This document shows positions 50,270 through 58,011 of a DNA stretch of 64,000 nt, piece by piece (position 1 is the first letter of the stretch; each line of letters starts with the position of its first letter). Under the pieces are notes generated by a model. The model did no database searches and was not told the origin of the DNA. It saw only the letters and a list, made by a program, of their open reading frames with translations. This DNA is from Candidatus Saccharimonadota bacterium. GTDB taxonomy: Bacteria > Patescibacteriota > Saccharimonadia > Saccharimonadales > Saccharimonadaceae. The stretch covers positions 28,816 to 92,815 of the forward strand of contig WRMD01000001.1 of the NCBI GenBank assembly GCA_009777315.1, in the 5' to 3' direction. A program made the position numbers and the translations under genes.

Positions 50270-51321
50270 TTTTTATGCTCCCAGGGGGAAGGGTTGGGGA
50301 AGTGGGTTTCAAGGATTTGGTGCATTTTGGCGTTTGATTTTTGGAAATCGTCAGTGATGTCGTCGTTGATGCAGATGAGCTTGATGGAAGGGTCTTGGAG
50401 GGCTTGCTCGAGGGCGGGGAATTGTCTCGGGAAGTCCTTGAAAAAGCGGGTGCGGCGGGAAATGTTGGCGGGGGAGTAGCGGCCGGTGACGAGCTGGTAG
50501 TCGCGGAAGAGGTATTGGTTGACGTCGTGGATGGTGCGGAATTTGTTCTGGCAGGTTTGGTTGAGGACTTTTGGCTCGAGTTGCCAGAGGTTTTCGAAGG
50601 TGGATTTTTGGAAGGGTTGGGGGCCGTGGGGATTCATGAAGCCGGGGAGATTCTGGTAGCGGAGGTAGGGGAGGGAGGCGAGGACTTTGGCGAGGCCTTG
50701 TTTGGTGGAGTAGATCTTTTTGTGTTTTTTTAGGTCGGTGGTGGAAAAGTGTTGATTTAAAAGGGCGACGTTGTTTAAGAGGATGTGGCCGTAAATGGAG
50801 TCGTATTCGGGTTGGGAGATGCGGAAAAGGGAGGCTTGGTCTTTGGGGAGGCCGGAGGGGTCGAAGAAGTCGGTGGGTTTGAGCGGGCGAACGGGAAGCA
50901 TGTCGTCGTTGAAGTAGATGAAGTGTTCGGAGAGGCTGGGGAGGCGGTGGAAATTGAGCTCGATGGTGTGGGAGGAGAAGGTGGGGAGGTATTCCTTTGG
51001 GATGAAGCTGGTGTGGTCGACAAGCTGGAGTGTGTGGCGACCTGCTGCGTCGGAGGTTTCTTTGGGTAGCTGTAGCCAGGTGGGGTGTTGGTTCATGGTG
51101 ACGAGGAAGATGCGGTTGACCCAGGGCATGTGGGCGTGGATGCCGCGGAGGAGGTAGCGGAGGGTGTCCCAGTCGCGGAAGAGTTCTTCGTCGCTATCTC
51201 CGGACTTGCTTTTGAGACCGCCCTGCTCTTCTTTTTGGGTTTTTGGTGCGTGTTTTTGGCGTAAGGATTGCCACTTAGGGTCGTCGCTAGTGACCCAGGG
51301 GATGACGACGTCGATTTTCAT
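50266..51321 (-). CDS. Stealth-family sugar-phosphate transferase
   Basis: 351 residues. Stealth CR1 is KIDVVIPWVTSDDPKW at the N-terminus. CR2 is RDWDTLRYLLRGIHAHMPWVNRIFLVTMNQHPTWL with FIYFNDDMLPVRPL. CR3 is PHGPQPFQKSTFENLW. These define hexose-1-phosphoryltransferases that build phosphodiester-linked capsule or teichoic-acid-like polymers from nucleotide sugars. TACAAT (51328-51333, minus) lies 6 nt before the ATG. It is translationally coupled to the downstream FemAB gene (overlapping ATGA), linking wall peptide and surface-polymer synthesis. Confidence 0.9.
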   Translation of the reverse strand: MKIDVVIPWVTSDDPKWQSLRQKHAPKTQKEEQGGLKSKSGDSDEELFRDWDTLRYLLRGIHAHMPWVNRIFLVTMNQHPTWLQLPKETSDAAGRHTLQLVDHTSFIPKEYLPTFSSHTIELNFHRLPSLSEHFIYFNDDMLPVRPLKPTDFFDPSGLPKDQASLFRISQPEYDSIYGHILLNNVALLNQHFSTTDLKKHKKIYSTKQGLAKVLASLPYLRYQNLPGFMNPHGPQPFQKSTFENLWQLEPKVLNQTCQNKFRTIHDVNQYLFRDYQLVTGRYSPANISRRTRFFKDFPRQFPALEQALQDPSIKLICINDDITDDFQKSNAKMHQILETHFPNPSPWEHKK

Positions 51322-51350
51322 GTATATATTGTACTATATTATGGTTTTTA

Positions 51351-52171
51351 CTAGGGGGTTTGGTTGGTTTGTTCGTTTTGGTCGGCTTGTTCGGCCTGTT
51401 CGGCGGCGATTTTGGCTCTGACTTCGGCTTCGATTTCTTGGCGGAGTTTTGTTTCGTCGATGGGTTGGGGTGATGTTCGATTTGGAGGGGATTTTTGAAG
51501 TTTAGTTTTCTCGATTCTTGTTAGGATAAGGGTGATGATATTGCTGAAGACGAAAATGATGGCAGCTACGGCTGCAAGTCGCCAGGTGTAGCTGAGGTAA
51601 CTGCTGCTGGACCATATGGCGGGGAGGAAGTAGAAGCCGAGGAAGGTGGCAGATGCGATAACGGTGGTTTTTAGGAGTTTGATGGTGGGTGTGTGGTTTT
51701 TTATGTTGAGGAAGTTTGCTGTTACGGTGGCAGTGGCGGATATGATGGCGGCGGTTCCGGCGATTCGGTAGATGACATCCATGATGTTCCAGTAGCTAGT
51801 GGGGCAGGGGCGGCTGGTGCTGGTAGTGCTGACTCCGCAGATGAGTAGCTCAAAGAGTCCCCAGAGCATAAATATCCAAGGTATTGACCAAAAGATATTT
51901 GATATGAGGGCTGTTTTGGACAGGGATCGGACTATGTTTTGCTTGGATTCGAGGCGGAAGATGTTGTTCATGCTGAGGATGGATAAGAGGCCGAGGATGG
52001 CAGTGGTGCCGATGATTCTCCAGCTAGTGCCGCTTCCGCCGAAGAGAACGAAGACTATGCCAAAAAAAGCGCTGATGGAAAATAGGGTGATGGTGGCGAT
52101 GAGGAGGAAGCGTTTGATTTTTTGATGGGGAGGGATGGGCGGTTGAAGGTGTTTTTGGGGGTGTTTTTCAT
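51351..52171 (-). pseudogene. Six-helix membrane protein gene split by a one-base frameshift
   Basis: From ATG 52171 the reading frame gives MKNTPKNTFNRPSLPIKK and then fails. In the next frame the sequence continues IKRFLLIATITLFSISAFFG and runs as a convincing six-helix membrane protein to 51351. The switch falls at a run of six A (minus strand; T6 at 52118-52123). One added A joins both parts into a continuous 273-residue protein. The ATG is preceded by TGCTACCAT (52180-52188) 8 nt upstream, as for real genes. The tail is Glu/Ala/Gln-rich (EIEAEVRAKIAAEQAEQADQ). It may be a phase-variable gene, a recent mutation or a sequencing error. Function not recognised. Confidence 0.7.
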
Positions 52172-52212
52172 AATACTTATGGTAGCATGGGGCGGTGCAA
52201 AAAGGGAATGAG

Positions 52213-52695
52213 TTAGATGCGGGTCATGAGGGCGTGGGTGATGGCGGCGGCGAGGGCGTCGGCGGCGTCGTCGGGTTTGGGAGGGGAGGGGAGGTTGAGG
52301 GAGCGGCGGACCATTTCTTGCATTTGTTTTTTGTCGGCGCGGCCGTAGCCGGTGAGGGTTTGTTTGATTTGGAGGGGGGTGTATTCGGAGATGGGGAGGT
52401 TGTGCTGGCGGGCGACGAGCATGGCGACGCCGCGGGCGTGGGAGACGGCGATGGCGGTGGTGACGTTTTGGGCGAAGAAGAGTTTTTCGATGGAGATTTC
52501 GGTGGGGGAGACTTCTTTGACGATTTCGGTGAGGCTGTCGTAGATGTCGAGGAGGCGGTCGGGGAGGGGGGTGTTGGCGGGGGAGGAGACGACGCCGCCG
52601 GTGAGCATGGAGAAGGTGTTTTTGCCGCTGACTTCGATGGCGCCGAAGCCGAAGATGCCGGTGCCGGGGTCGAGGCCGAGGATACGTCGATTCAT
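52213..52695 (-). CDS. ruvC: Holliday junction resolvase RuvC
   Basis: 160 residues, RNase H-like endonuclease that cuts four-way junctions with RuvAB. Catalytic acidics: Asp in RILGLDPGTGIFGFG, Glu in SIEKLFFAQN, and the C-terminal Asp pair in PKPDDAADALAAAITHA. ARGVAMLVARQHNLPISEYTPLQIKQTLTGYGRADKKQMQEMV is the conserved core. TGCTACACT (52702-52710, minus) ends 6 nt before the ATG. Length is normal. Confidence 0.96.
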   Translation of the reverse strand: MNRRILGLDPGTGIFGFGAIEVSGKNTFSMLTGGVVSSPANTPLPDRLLDIYDSLTEIVKEVSPTEISIEKLFFAQNVTTAIAVSHARGVAMLVARQHNLPISEYTPLQIKQTLTGYGRADKKQMQEMVRRSLNLPSPPKPDDAADALAAAITHALMTRI

Positions 52696-52716
52696 GAGAT
52701 TAGTGTAGCATAGGTG

Positions 52717-52745
52717 TTGACGGGGGCGGGTGGGCGTGGTAGAAT
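52717..52745 (+). promoter_or_regulatory. Strong plus-strand promoter with no protein gene downstream
   Basis: TTGACG at 52717-52722, a 17-bp spacer, TAGAAT at 52740-52745 preceded by TGG. It lies back to back with the ruvC promoter. No start codon follows at leaderless distance. Confidence 0.7.
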
Positions 52746-52751
52746 GGGGTA

Positions 52752-52815
52752 TAACTTGACGTAAGTCACAGCAGCCCCCACATTTTTATGTGCATTGGGG
52801 CTGTATAAATTTTTA
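52752..52815 (+). ncRNA. Candidate small RNA, antisense to the 3' end of the MazF-like gene
   Basis: Predicted RNA of about 65 nt from the promoter at 52717-52745, ending at the hairpin CAGCCCC (52772-52778)/GGGGCTG (52797-52803), with inner CACAT/ATGTG, followed by TATAAATTTTTA. Its end touches the stop of the convergent MazF-like gene. No open reading frame is visible. The evidence is promoter plus terminator only. Confidence 0.45.
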
Positions 52816-53223
52816 GGTGAGTTGTCGATATAGTTCTCGTATTTTCTCAAAATCGGTTTCGTTGAGGCTGTACATTCGTTTTGTTAGCCGCCTAGCTGAT
52901 AGGGTGCGGCCTTGATTAAGAATGACGACACTAGTGCGCTTGGTGTTGAGTTGGTAAAACCATTTGCCTTCGCGAAAGGTGGTCGTCAAGGGTAGGCCGA
53001 AAAACAGGCTGCGGGAATACTTTTTTAGGATGAGGACGGGGCGGGAGTAGTCGTCGTTCTTGCCGTCGGTTTCGTGGCCGATATTGGTGCCGATGGCGGT
53101 GAACCAGATTTCGCGTTCTTGGAAGGTTGGCAGGCGATAGCGGCGTTTTTCGAGGGTTTGCTGAAGGGCGTTCCAGCCGTCGAAATCTTTGAGCCAACGC
53201 TTGTTGGTGAGCTGGTTGACCAT
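52813..53223 (-). CDS. PemK/MazF-family toxin-like protein
   Basis: 136 residues. The MazF/PemK core is REIWFTAIGTNIGHETDGKNDDYSRPVLILKKYSRSLFFGLPLTTT, with the usual W...G.N.G.E..K....RPV.I...... order, then TSVVILNQGRTLSARRL. An N-terminal helix of ~35 residues precedes it. MazF enzymes are sequence-specific mRNA interferases. No antitoxin gene is adjacent: the upstream neighbour is a surface protein whose stop is 3 bp away. This solitary form may be regulated differently; the antisense RNA candidate at its 3' end is one option. Confidence 0.8.
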   Translation of the reverse strand: MVNQLTNKRWLKDFDGWNALQQTLEKRRYRLPTFQEREIWFTAIGTNIGHETDGKNDDYSRPVLILKKYSRSLFFGLPLTTTFREGKWFYQLNTKRTSVVILNQGRTLSARRLTKRMYSLNETDFEKIRELYRQLT

Positions 53224-53226
53224 GGG

Positions 53227-54540
53227 TTAGGCTTTCTTTTTGAAGCGGGAGAGGAGGGTTTTGGTATGGGTGGTGATGGGTGAGGTGAGGCGGCGGAGAG
53301 GTTGGGCGAGACGATGGAGGGGGCGGGCGAGGAATTTGCGGAAGTGAAAGAGGGTGAAGAGGAGAGAGAGGGCGACGGCGGCGATGACGGCGGAGGTGGC
53401 GACGAAGCGCTGGCCGGGGTCGCCGCCGGTGTCGGGGAGGCCGTAGGCGACGCCAGCGCCAGTGTTGTTTCTGATGAGGCGGCAGCGGTTGGTGAGGGGG
53501 TTGAGTTCGTAGCCGTCGTCGCATTCTTTGGGGAGCGGGGTGGTGGGAGGATTGATACAGCGGCCGGTCGCGGGGTTTTGGATTTGGGGGATGGGGCAGT
53601 GCTGGAGGACGTTGGCGGAGTTGGGGGTGATGTTGAGGGTGGCGTGCCAAGTGTCGTCGATGAGGGCGAAGGAGCGACCGGATTTTTGGCCGCGGAGGCC
53701 GGGGGAGGCGATGGTGGTGATGCCGACTAGGCGGACGGTGTCGCTAGAGGTGGGGTCGCGGGCGATGCGGAGGTCGTGTTCGGAGAGGAAGAGGGCGAAG
53801 TAGCTGTGGGGCTCGATGATTTCGGGTCCGAAGGTGAAGATTTGGGTGCGGGAGCCGAATTTGATGTGGAGTTGGCAGTGGAGGAGGGAGACGGCGTGGG
53901 AGTTGGAGTTGTAGATCTCGATGAATTGTTCGGATTCATGGGCGGCGAAGTTGGTGTAGAATTCGGTGAAATGGAGGCCGGCGATGGAGCAGAGGTGGGT
54001 TTCCGAGGGCTGGTCGGAGGCGGGAGGGGTGGTGGAGCCGGTGGGAGGAGGTGAGGTGGCTGGACAGGGGGAGTGGGCGCCGGGAGTGGGGTCGGCGAGA
54101 AGGAAATCGAGGGAGTTGAGGCCGGAAACGGTGAGGCGGTTGTCGGTGGTACAGCGGGTGGCGGAACGATCACGGGCGGGAGCGGGGGCGGGTTGGTTGT
54201 CGGTGTGGATGGTGGCGTCGCGGCCGTAGCCGATGAGGTCGATGATTTGGCCGTCGTCGTTGATGAGTAAGAGGTAGCCGCGGGTGGCGTTGCCGATGTG
54301 GGTGGGGAGGACGGCGAAAGAGTGGGGGGCGAGAGGGTCGAGTTCGGCGAGGACGGTGCGGGTGGCGCCAAATTCGCCGGCGGCGGTGGCGTTGCGATAT
54401 TCGAGACGCCAACCGGGTTGGTCGAAATGTTGGTCAGAGTTGTTATAGATTTCGACGAAAGAATCTGTGGTGCAGTTGGCTTCGGCGAGGGTGTCGCAGA
54501 AGCCGCGTAGCATAAATTCCGTGATTAATAATTCGAGCAT
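53227..54540 (-). CDS. Surface protein with two lamin-tail domains and LPDTG-type C-terminus
   Basis: 437 residues from ATG 54540, which has AAGGAGG upstream. Two lamin-tail (LTD) domains: LLITEFMLRG...DSFVEIYNNSDQHFDQPGWRLEYRN near residues 4-130, and LHFTEFYTNFAAHESEQFIEIYNSNS near 200-320. A Cys-rich stretch (CPIPQIQNPATGRCINPP, ECDDGYELNPLTNRCRLI) looks like a small disulfide repeat. LPDTGG is followed by a hydrophobic helix (FVATSAVIAAVALSLLFTLF) and a long basic tail. No N-terminal signal peptide is visible, which is odd for this layout. The promoter is TTGCAC-18-TAAACT, the -35 lying at the edge of repeat B copy 2. Confidence 0.75.
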   Translation of the reverse strand: MLELLITEFMLRGFCDTLAEANCTTDSFVEIYNNSDQHFDQPGWRLEYRNATAAGEFGATRTVLAELDPLAPHSFAVLPTHIGNATRGYLLLINDDGQIIDLIGYGRDATIHTDNQPAPAPARDRSATRCTTDNRLTVSGLNSLDFLLADPTPGAHSPCPATSPPPTGSTTPPASDQPSETHLCSIAGLHFTEFYTNFAAHESEQFIEIYNSNSHAVSLLHCQLHIKFGSRTQIFTFGPEIIEPHSYFALFLSEHDLRIARDPTSSDTVRLVGITTIASPGLRGQKSGRSFALIDDTWHATLNITPNSANVLQHCPIPQIQNPATGRCINPPTTPLPKECDDGYELNPLTNRCRLIRNNTGAGVAYGLPDTGGDPGQRFVATSAVIAAVALSLLFTLFHFRKFLARPLHRLAQPLRRLTSPITTHTKTLLSRFKKKA

Positions 54541-54592
54541 GTTACCTCCTTGTTTTATGTTTGTAGAGTTTATGGGAAGAGGGCTGGTTAGT

Positions 54593-54673
54593 GCAAGCAT
54601 AACCCTTGTAGCGTTTTGTCTCTGAGGGCTCAGAGGTGAAAAACTGCAAAAACAGAAGAATGATTCCTATTAA
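54593..54673 (+). repeat. Dispersed repeat B, copy 2
   Basis: 81 bp, the same length as copy 1, with only a handful of differences from it. It lies between the divergent lamin-tail gene and tRNA-Arg. Its left edge contributes to the -35 of the lamin-tail gene. Confidence 0.9.
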
Positions 54674-54701
54674 GGAAACACTGGCTTCTCTTGGAGACTT
54701 G

Positions 54702-54710
54702 TGGTATAAT
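54702..54710 (+). promoter_or_regulatory. Extended -10 promoter of tRNA-Arg
   Basis: TGGTATAAT, ending 9 nt before the mature tRNA 5' end at 54720. It predicts a transcript with a 5' leader of about 0-3 nt. Confidence 0.75.
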
Positions 54711-54719
54711 ACCTTTAGT

Positions 54720-54796
54720 GCACCGGTAGCTCAGTGGATTAGAGCATCTGTCTTCGGAACAGAGGGTCGGGGGTTCGAGTCCCTCCCGGTGTACCA
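54720..54796 (+). tRNA. tRNA-Arg (TCG)
   Basis: Acceptor GCACCGG/CCGGTGT, anticodon loop CTTCGGA (TCG), T loop TTCGAGT, CCA encoded at 54794-54796. It is followed by a hairpin terminator and then the foreign-looking cassette. Confidence 0.95.
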
Positions 54797-54801
54797 AGAA
54801 G

Positions 54802-54827
54802 ATATTCCTACTATGGTAGGAATATTT
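54802..54827 (+). terminator. Terminator of tRNA-Arg
   Basis: ATATTCCTAC (54802-54811), loop TATG, GTAGGAATAT (54816-54825), then TT. A perfect 10-bp stem directly after CCA. Confidence 0.8.
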
Positions 54828-54898
54828 AGCTTATAAGTACCCCTGTTGTGATGCTCGTACCTCTGGACTTTTTGCGAAAAAAGAGTATAATATAGGTA

Positions 54899-55714
54899 AT
54901 GAAGAAGGTGAGATTTGATGCAGGAGATGGGTTGGAGTCCCTTGAGGTTGAGATTGAGTCGTTCATTTTGGATAAAATGACTTTTTATGACAAAGAGGAG
55001 TATGAGATTACCGAGGTCGAAGGCTATGCTCCTGAAGAAGTTGCGCCGCTGTTTGGCGGAGCTTATGGGGTGAGCAAGTTTCATCTACCAAACTCATATG
55101 ATGCGATTTTGGCTGGCATATATGCCATCCCGTTCAAGCAGAGTCTGTCTGCCCAGGAGATTAGCGAATTGCCCGACGGAGCCGTAGTTTACGGTGAGTT
55201 CGGTGGGCGCATGGGTGATGAGAATGGGGCTTTTGCGGTATTTTGTTTTGATGATAAAGTCGTCGAGTGTCGCGAGAGTGAAGAAATTGACAAGGAGGGA
55301 TATGATGCCCTGCTGTCGAAACTCGGGTATAAGGGCGGATTGGAATGGGAGCATGACGAGAATATCTATAATCGCTCTTATGGCGGCTTCGGCAGAGTGG
55401 TGTTGACTAACAAGTCCTACGATATTGAGATCGACGGCGGGCATTTGACCCTTACGATTGGTGATAGGAAGTATATGTTCGAGCCGTGGCTGCGTGGCAC
55501 TATGGTTACTCTAATAAATGAGTTCAAGGATAATAGGATCTCTCGAGGGTTGTGGTCGCTAGACCCCTTGATGGGGGAGGTGCGCAGGTTAGAAGAGGAG
55601 CAGGGTAAGGTTTCGAGGTCGATGATTCAGCGAGATATGAGGCTCGGGTTTGAGATTTCGGGCCAGCTTTTGGAACGATATGAACAAGAGGAGGTAGAAA
55701 ATGCAGCTGAATAA
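54899..55714 (+). CDS. First gene of a nuclease cassette, unknown function
   Basis: 271 residues; not recognised. It is acidic and soluble, with a beta-rich N-terminal half (FDAGDGLESLEVEIESFIL, GAVVYGEFGGRMGDENGAFAVFCFDDKVVE) and a middle part (YDIEIDGGHLTLTIGDRKYMF). It ends in a long charged helix (MGEVRRLEEEQGKVSRSMIQRDMRLGFEISGQLLERYEQEE). No membrane segment. TATAAT (54886-54891) ends 7 nt before the ATG. Codon use is mixed, without the local G skew. It overlaps the next gene by 14 bp. It may be a sensor or adaptor of the two nucleases downstream. Confidence 0.7.
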   Translation: MKKVRFDAGDGLESLEVEIESFILDKMTFYDKEEYEITEVEGYAPEEVAPLFGGAYGVSKFHLPNSYDAILAGIYAIPFKQSLSAQEISELPDGAVVYGEFGGRMGDENGAFAVFCFDDKVVECRESEEIDKEGYDALLSKLGYKGGLEWEHDENIYNRSYGGFGRVVLTNKSYDIEIDGGHLTLTIGDRKYMFEPWLRGTMVTLINEFKDNRISRGLWSLDPLMGEVRRLEEEQGKVSRSMIQRDMRLGFEISGQLLERYEQEEVENAAE

Positions 55715-56378
55715 AAGTGATCTTAATGTATACACGGCGTTATACGAACTGTCTACGGAGCGACCGGTTTTTGGGTCGGAAGCTGACTTTCAATTCGCCT
55801 TAGCTTGGAAGATTAAGGAGTTATACCCGAAAGCTGAGATAAGGCTTGAAGAGTGTTGGATTGAAGAGTATTATGACGACGACGGAAGTGGTGACGGCAA
55901 GAACCGATATATCGACCTAGTTGTTGAGCTGGATGGCGAAATTATTCCTATTGAGCTGAAGTACAAAACTGCGAAGTTCCGTGGTGAGGTAAATGGGAGG
56001 TTCTATAATCTGAAGCCACAAGGGGCGAGAGATATAGGCGGGTATTTGTTTGCGGAGGATATTCGTCAGGTTGAATCGTATATTGGGCAGTCTAGTGGAA
56101 AAATTAACAGAGGCTATGCGGTACTACTTACTAGCGAAAAGGGCTATTGGGAGCTAGATGGCAAGGGTAGATTATATGAAGATTTTGCACTGCCCGATAG
56201 AAAATTGTTGGAGAAAAGGCTGAAGTGGCACTTACCGCAAACAGAGAATAAGGCGATGCATTGGACTGACAAGTACCCGCCGATAACGCTGGATGGCAAA
56301 TATCTGATTGATTGGCAACTTTGGGATAATAGCCCTGCTGGCGATTTTAGATTTATTGTTATGGAGGTACGGAAGTGA
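55701..56378 (+). CDS. Putative PD-(D/E)XK nuclease-fold protein
   Basis: 225 residues. RYIDLVVELDGEIIPIELKYKTA carries Asp72, Glu85 and Lys87 in the D-(x)n-E-x-K spacing of PD-(D/E)XK enzymes, with a preceding acidic helix (SEADFQFALAWKIKE) that could supply the first glutamate. The C-terminal part (YAVLLTSEKGYWE) fits the following core strand. The family name is not recognised. The ribosome-binding site GAGGAGGT lies within the preceding gene's end. It overlaps the next gene by 4 bp (GTGA). It is probably a DNase subunit of the cassette. Confidence 0.65.
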   Translation: MQLNKSDLNVYTALYELSTERPVFGSEADFQFALAWKIKELYPKAEIRLEECWIEEYYDDDGSGDGKNRYIDLVVELDGEIIPIELKYKTAKFRGEVNGRFYNLKPQGARDIGGYLFAEDIRQVESYIGQSSGKINRGYAVLLTSEKGYWELDGKGRLYEDFALPDRKLLEKRLKWHLPQTENKAMHWTDKYPPITLDGKYLIDWQLWDNSPAGDFRFIVMEVRK

Positions 56379-57877
56379 TAATTAGCAAGTCGGATTACAT
56401 GGCATATCTTAGACATCCAGCTTGGATATGGGTCTTGAAGCACAAAAAAGAATGGATTCCGCCAGTTGATCCGGCTACTCAAGCTATGTTTGATGCCGGT
56501 AATGAATTTGAGCAATACGCCGAAGCCCGATTCTCCGATATTACGAAGCTTTGGTCTGGTGATTTTAAGGAATACGACTCACTTACTGCCAGGACGGAGG
56601 AAGCGATAAAGTCTGGCGCAAAGGTCTTGTCTCAGGCACGTTTTGAGAAAGATGGTTTTGCCTGTATTTGCGACCTTGTAGTTGTGGTGGGCGATCACGA
56701 AGTGGACTTGGTGGAGATAAAATCTAGTACGGGGGTAAAGGACGAGCATATTTACGACCTTGCTTTCCAGACTGTCGTTTTGGAGAGTTGCGGCTACAAA
56801 GTTCGTAATATATCGGTTGTTTTTGTGAACAATAAGTATGTTCGTGATGGCGAGATTGATATTGATGCTTACACAGTGCAAGAAGATGTTACAGAGCGTG
56901 TCAAGGCTAAATTAGAAGAAACTGAGCATCAGATGGTAGGAGCAAAACTTGCCGCTAATGTCGTTGATCCGCCTGACGTAAACCCTCGTCACTGCCAGCT
57001 CGGGTCACTCCAGGACTGGCTGCCAATATATCGTAATATTGATTATCTGCCGTTGGACCATATCTTTTCCAAAGATCCGGAGTATAGCATTCTGGATCTC
57101 CAACGTATAAATGTAAAAATGATTGGCGATTTTACGGATATGGAGATTGAGATGTTGGCCGATATTCCTGATGACTACAAACTATCCGAAAAGCAACGGT
57201 TGCAAGTTATAGCTACACGGGATGATACCCCGATTATTAGCAAGGAGAAGATTAAAGAATTCCTGGATGAACTGAAGTTTCCGCTCTACTTTCTAGACTA
57301 TGAAACACTGGCGGATGTGGTGCCAGTTTTTGACGGTACTCGTCCATACCAGCAAGTACCGTGCCAGTATTCGCTTCACATTCTCAGAACGCCGGATGGT
57401 GAGCTCGAGCATATCGAGTATTTGCACCAAGAAAAGTCTAATCCATCACGCCCATTGGCTGAACAACTTGTCCGAGACCTCGGCGAGAGCGGGGATATTA
57501 TCGTTTGGAATCAGGGTTTTGAGATGAGCCGAAATCGCGAACTGGGCGAGATGATGCCGGAACACGCCGAGCGGATGAAGGCTATAAATGACCGCGTGGT
57601 TGACCTGATGACTCCATTCTCTCGCGGTTGGTATGTCGATAAGAGGTTTAAGGGATCGGCAAGCATTAAGAAAGTTCTGCTAGTCATAGTGCCTGAGTTG
57701 TCCTATGCTGTGCTCGACATTAATAATGGTGGTGATGCCCAACGAATGTGGATGGAAACAGTCCTAGAAGGTAAGCACGACAAAGAAAAGGTTATATACG
57801 ACCTATTGAAGTATTGCGAGCTGGACACGCTAGCGATGGTGGAGATTTATAAAAAATTGAAGGAGATTAGCTTATGA
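56375..57877 (+). CDS. DUF2779 protein: Cas4/RecB-like nuclease fused to an RNase H-fold exonuclease domain
   Basis: 500 residues, GTG start overlapping the preceding stop. The N-terminal ~200 residues resemble Cas4/RecB-type nucleases: ISKSDYMAYLRHP opening, then CDLVVVVGDHEVDLVEIKSST with Asp100, Glu114 and Lys116. The C-terminal half is DUF2779: FPLYFLDYETLADVVPVFDGTRPYQQVPCQYSLHI with a D-x-E pair, IIVWNQGFEMSRNRELGEM, and YCELDTLAMVEIYKKL, in the order of DEDD-type 3'-5' exonucleases. Two candidate nuclease sites in one chain, next to a third in the upstream gene, suggest a DNA-degrading complex, possibly defensive. Codon use is atypical for the window. Confidence 0.8.
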   Translation: MIISKSDYMAYLRHPAWIWVLKHKKEWIPPVDPATQAMFDAGNEFEQYAEARFSDITKLWSGDFKEYDSLTARTEEAIKSGAKVLSQARFEKDGFACICDLVVVVGDHEVDLVEIKSSTGVKDEHIYDLAFQTVVLESCGYKVRNISVVFVNNKYVRDGEIDIDAYTVQEDVTERVKAKLEETEHQMVGAKLAANVVDPPDVNPRHCQLGSLQDWLPIYRNIDYLPLDHIFSKDPEYSILDLQRINVKMIGDFTDMEIEMLADIPDDYKLSEKQRLQVIATRDDTPIISKEKIKEFLDELKFPLYFLDYETLADVVPVFDGTRPYQQVPCQYSLHILRTPDGELEHIEYLHQEKSNPSRPLAEQLVRDLGESGDIIVWNQGFEMSRNRELGEMMPEHAERMKAINDRVVDLMTPFSRGWYVDKRFKGSASIKKVLLVIVPELSYAVLDINNGGDAQRMWMETVLEGKHDKEKVIYDLLKYCELDTLAMVEIYKKLKEISL

Positions 57878-57969
57878 GCTCAAACGAAGCAAACCAACAG
57901 CTGAAGAAGCTAGTTGAGATAGCTTGCGCAAGTTACTTGGTTAAACTGCGGACTGTGTTTGGAGAATAG
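57874..57969 (+). CDS. 31-residue ORF at the end of the nuclease cassette, possibly a truncated gene
   Basis: ATG overlaps the preceding TGA (ATGA), with AAGGAG upstream, so it should be translated. It encodes MSSNEANQQLKKLVEIACAS... ending in VFGE. It looks like the start of a helical protein that stops early; it may be a small cassette protein or the remnant of a fourth gene. No homologue recognised. Confidence 0.45.
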   Translation: MSSNEANQQLKKLVEIACASYLVKLRTVFGE

Positions 57970-58011
57970 CCCTTACAGAGTATAATAAAGTAACAAGATG
58001 TGGAGGTAGAG

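Noticed and set aside
52114..52128. Programmed -1 frameshifting at the A6 run in the split membrane-protein gene.
   Set aside because: The zero-frame codons around the run do not form an X XXY YYZ slippery heptamer, and no clear downstream pseudoknot is seen. A lost A explains the data more simply.
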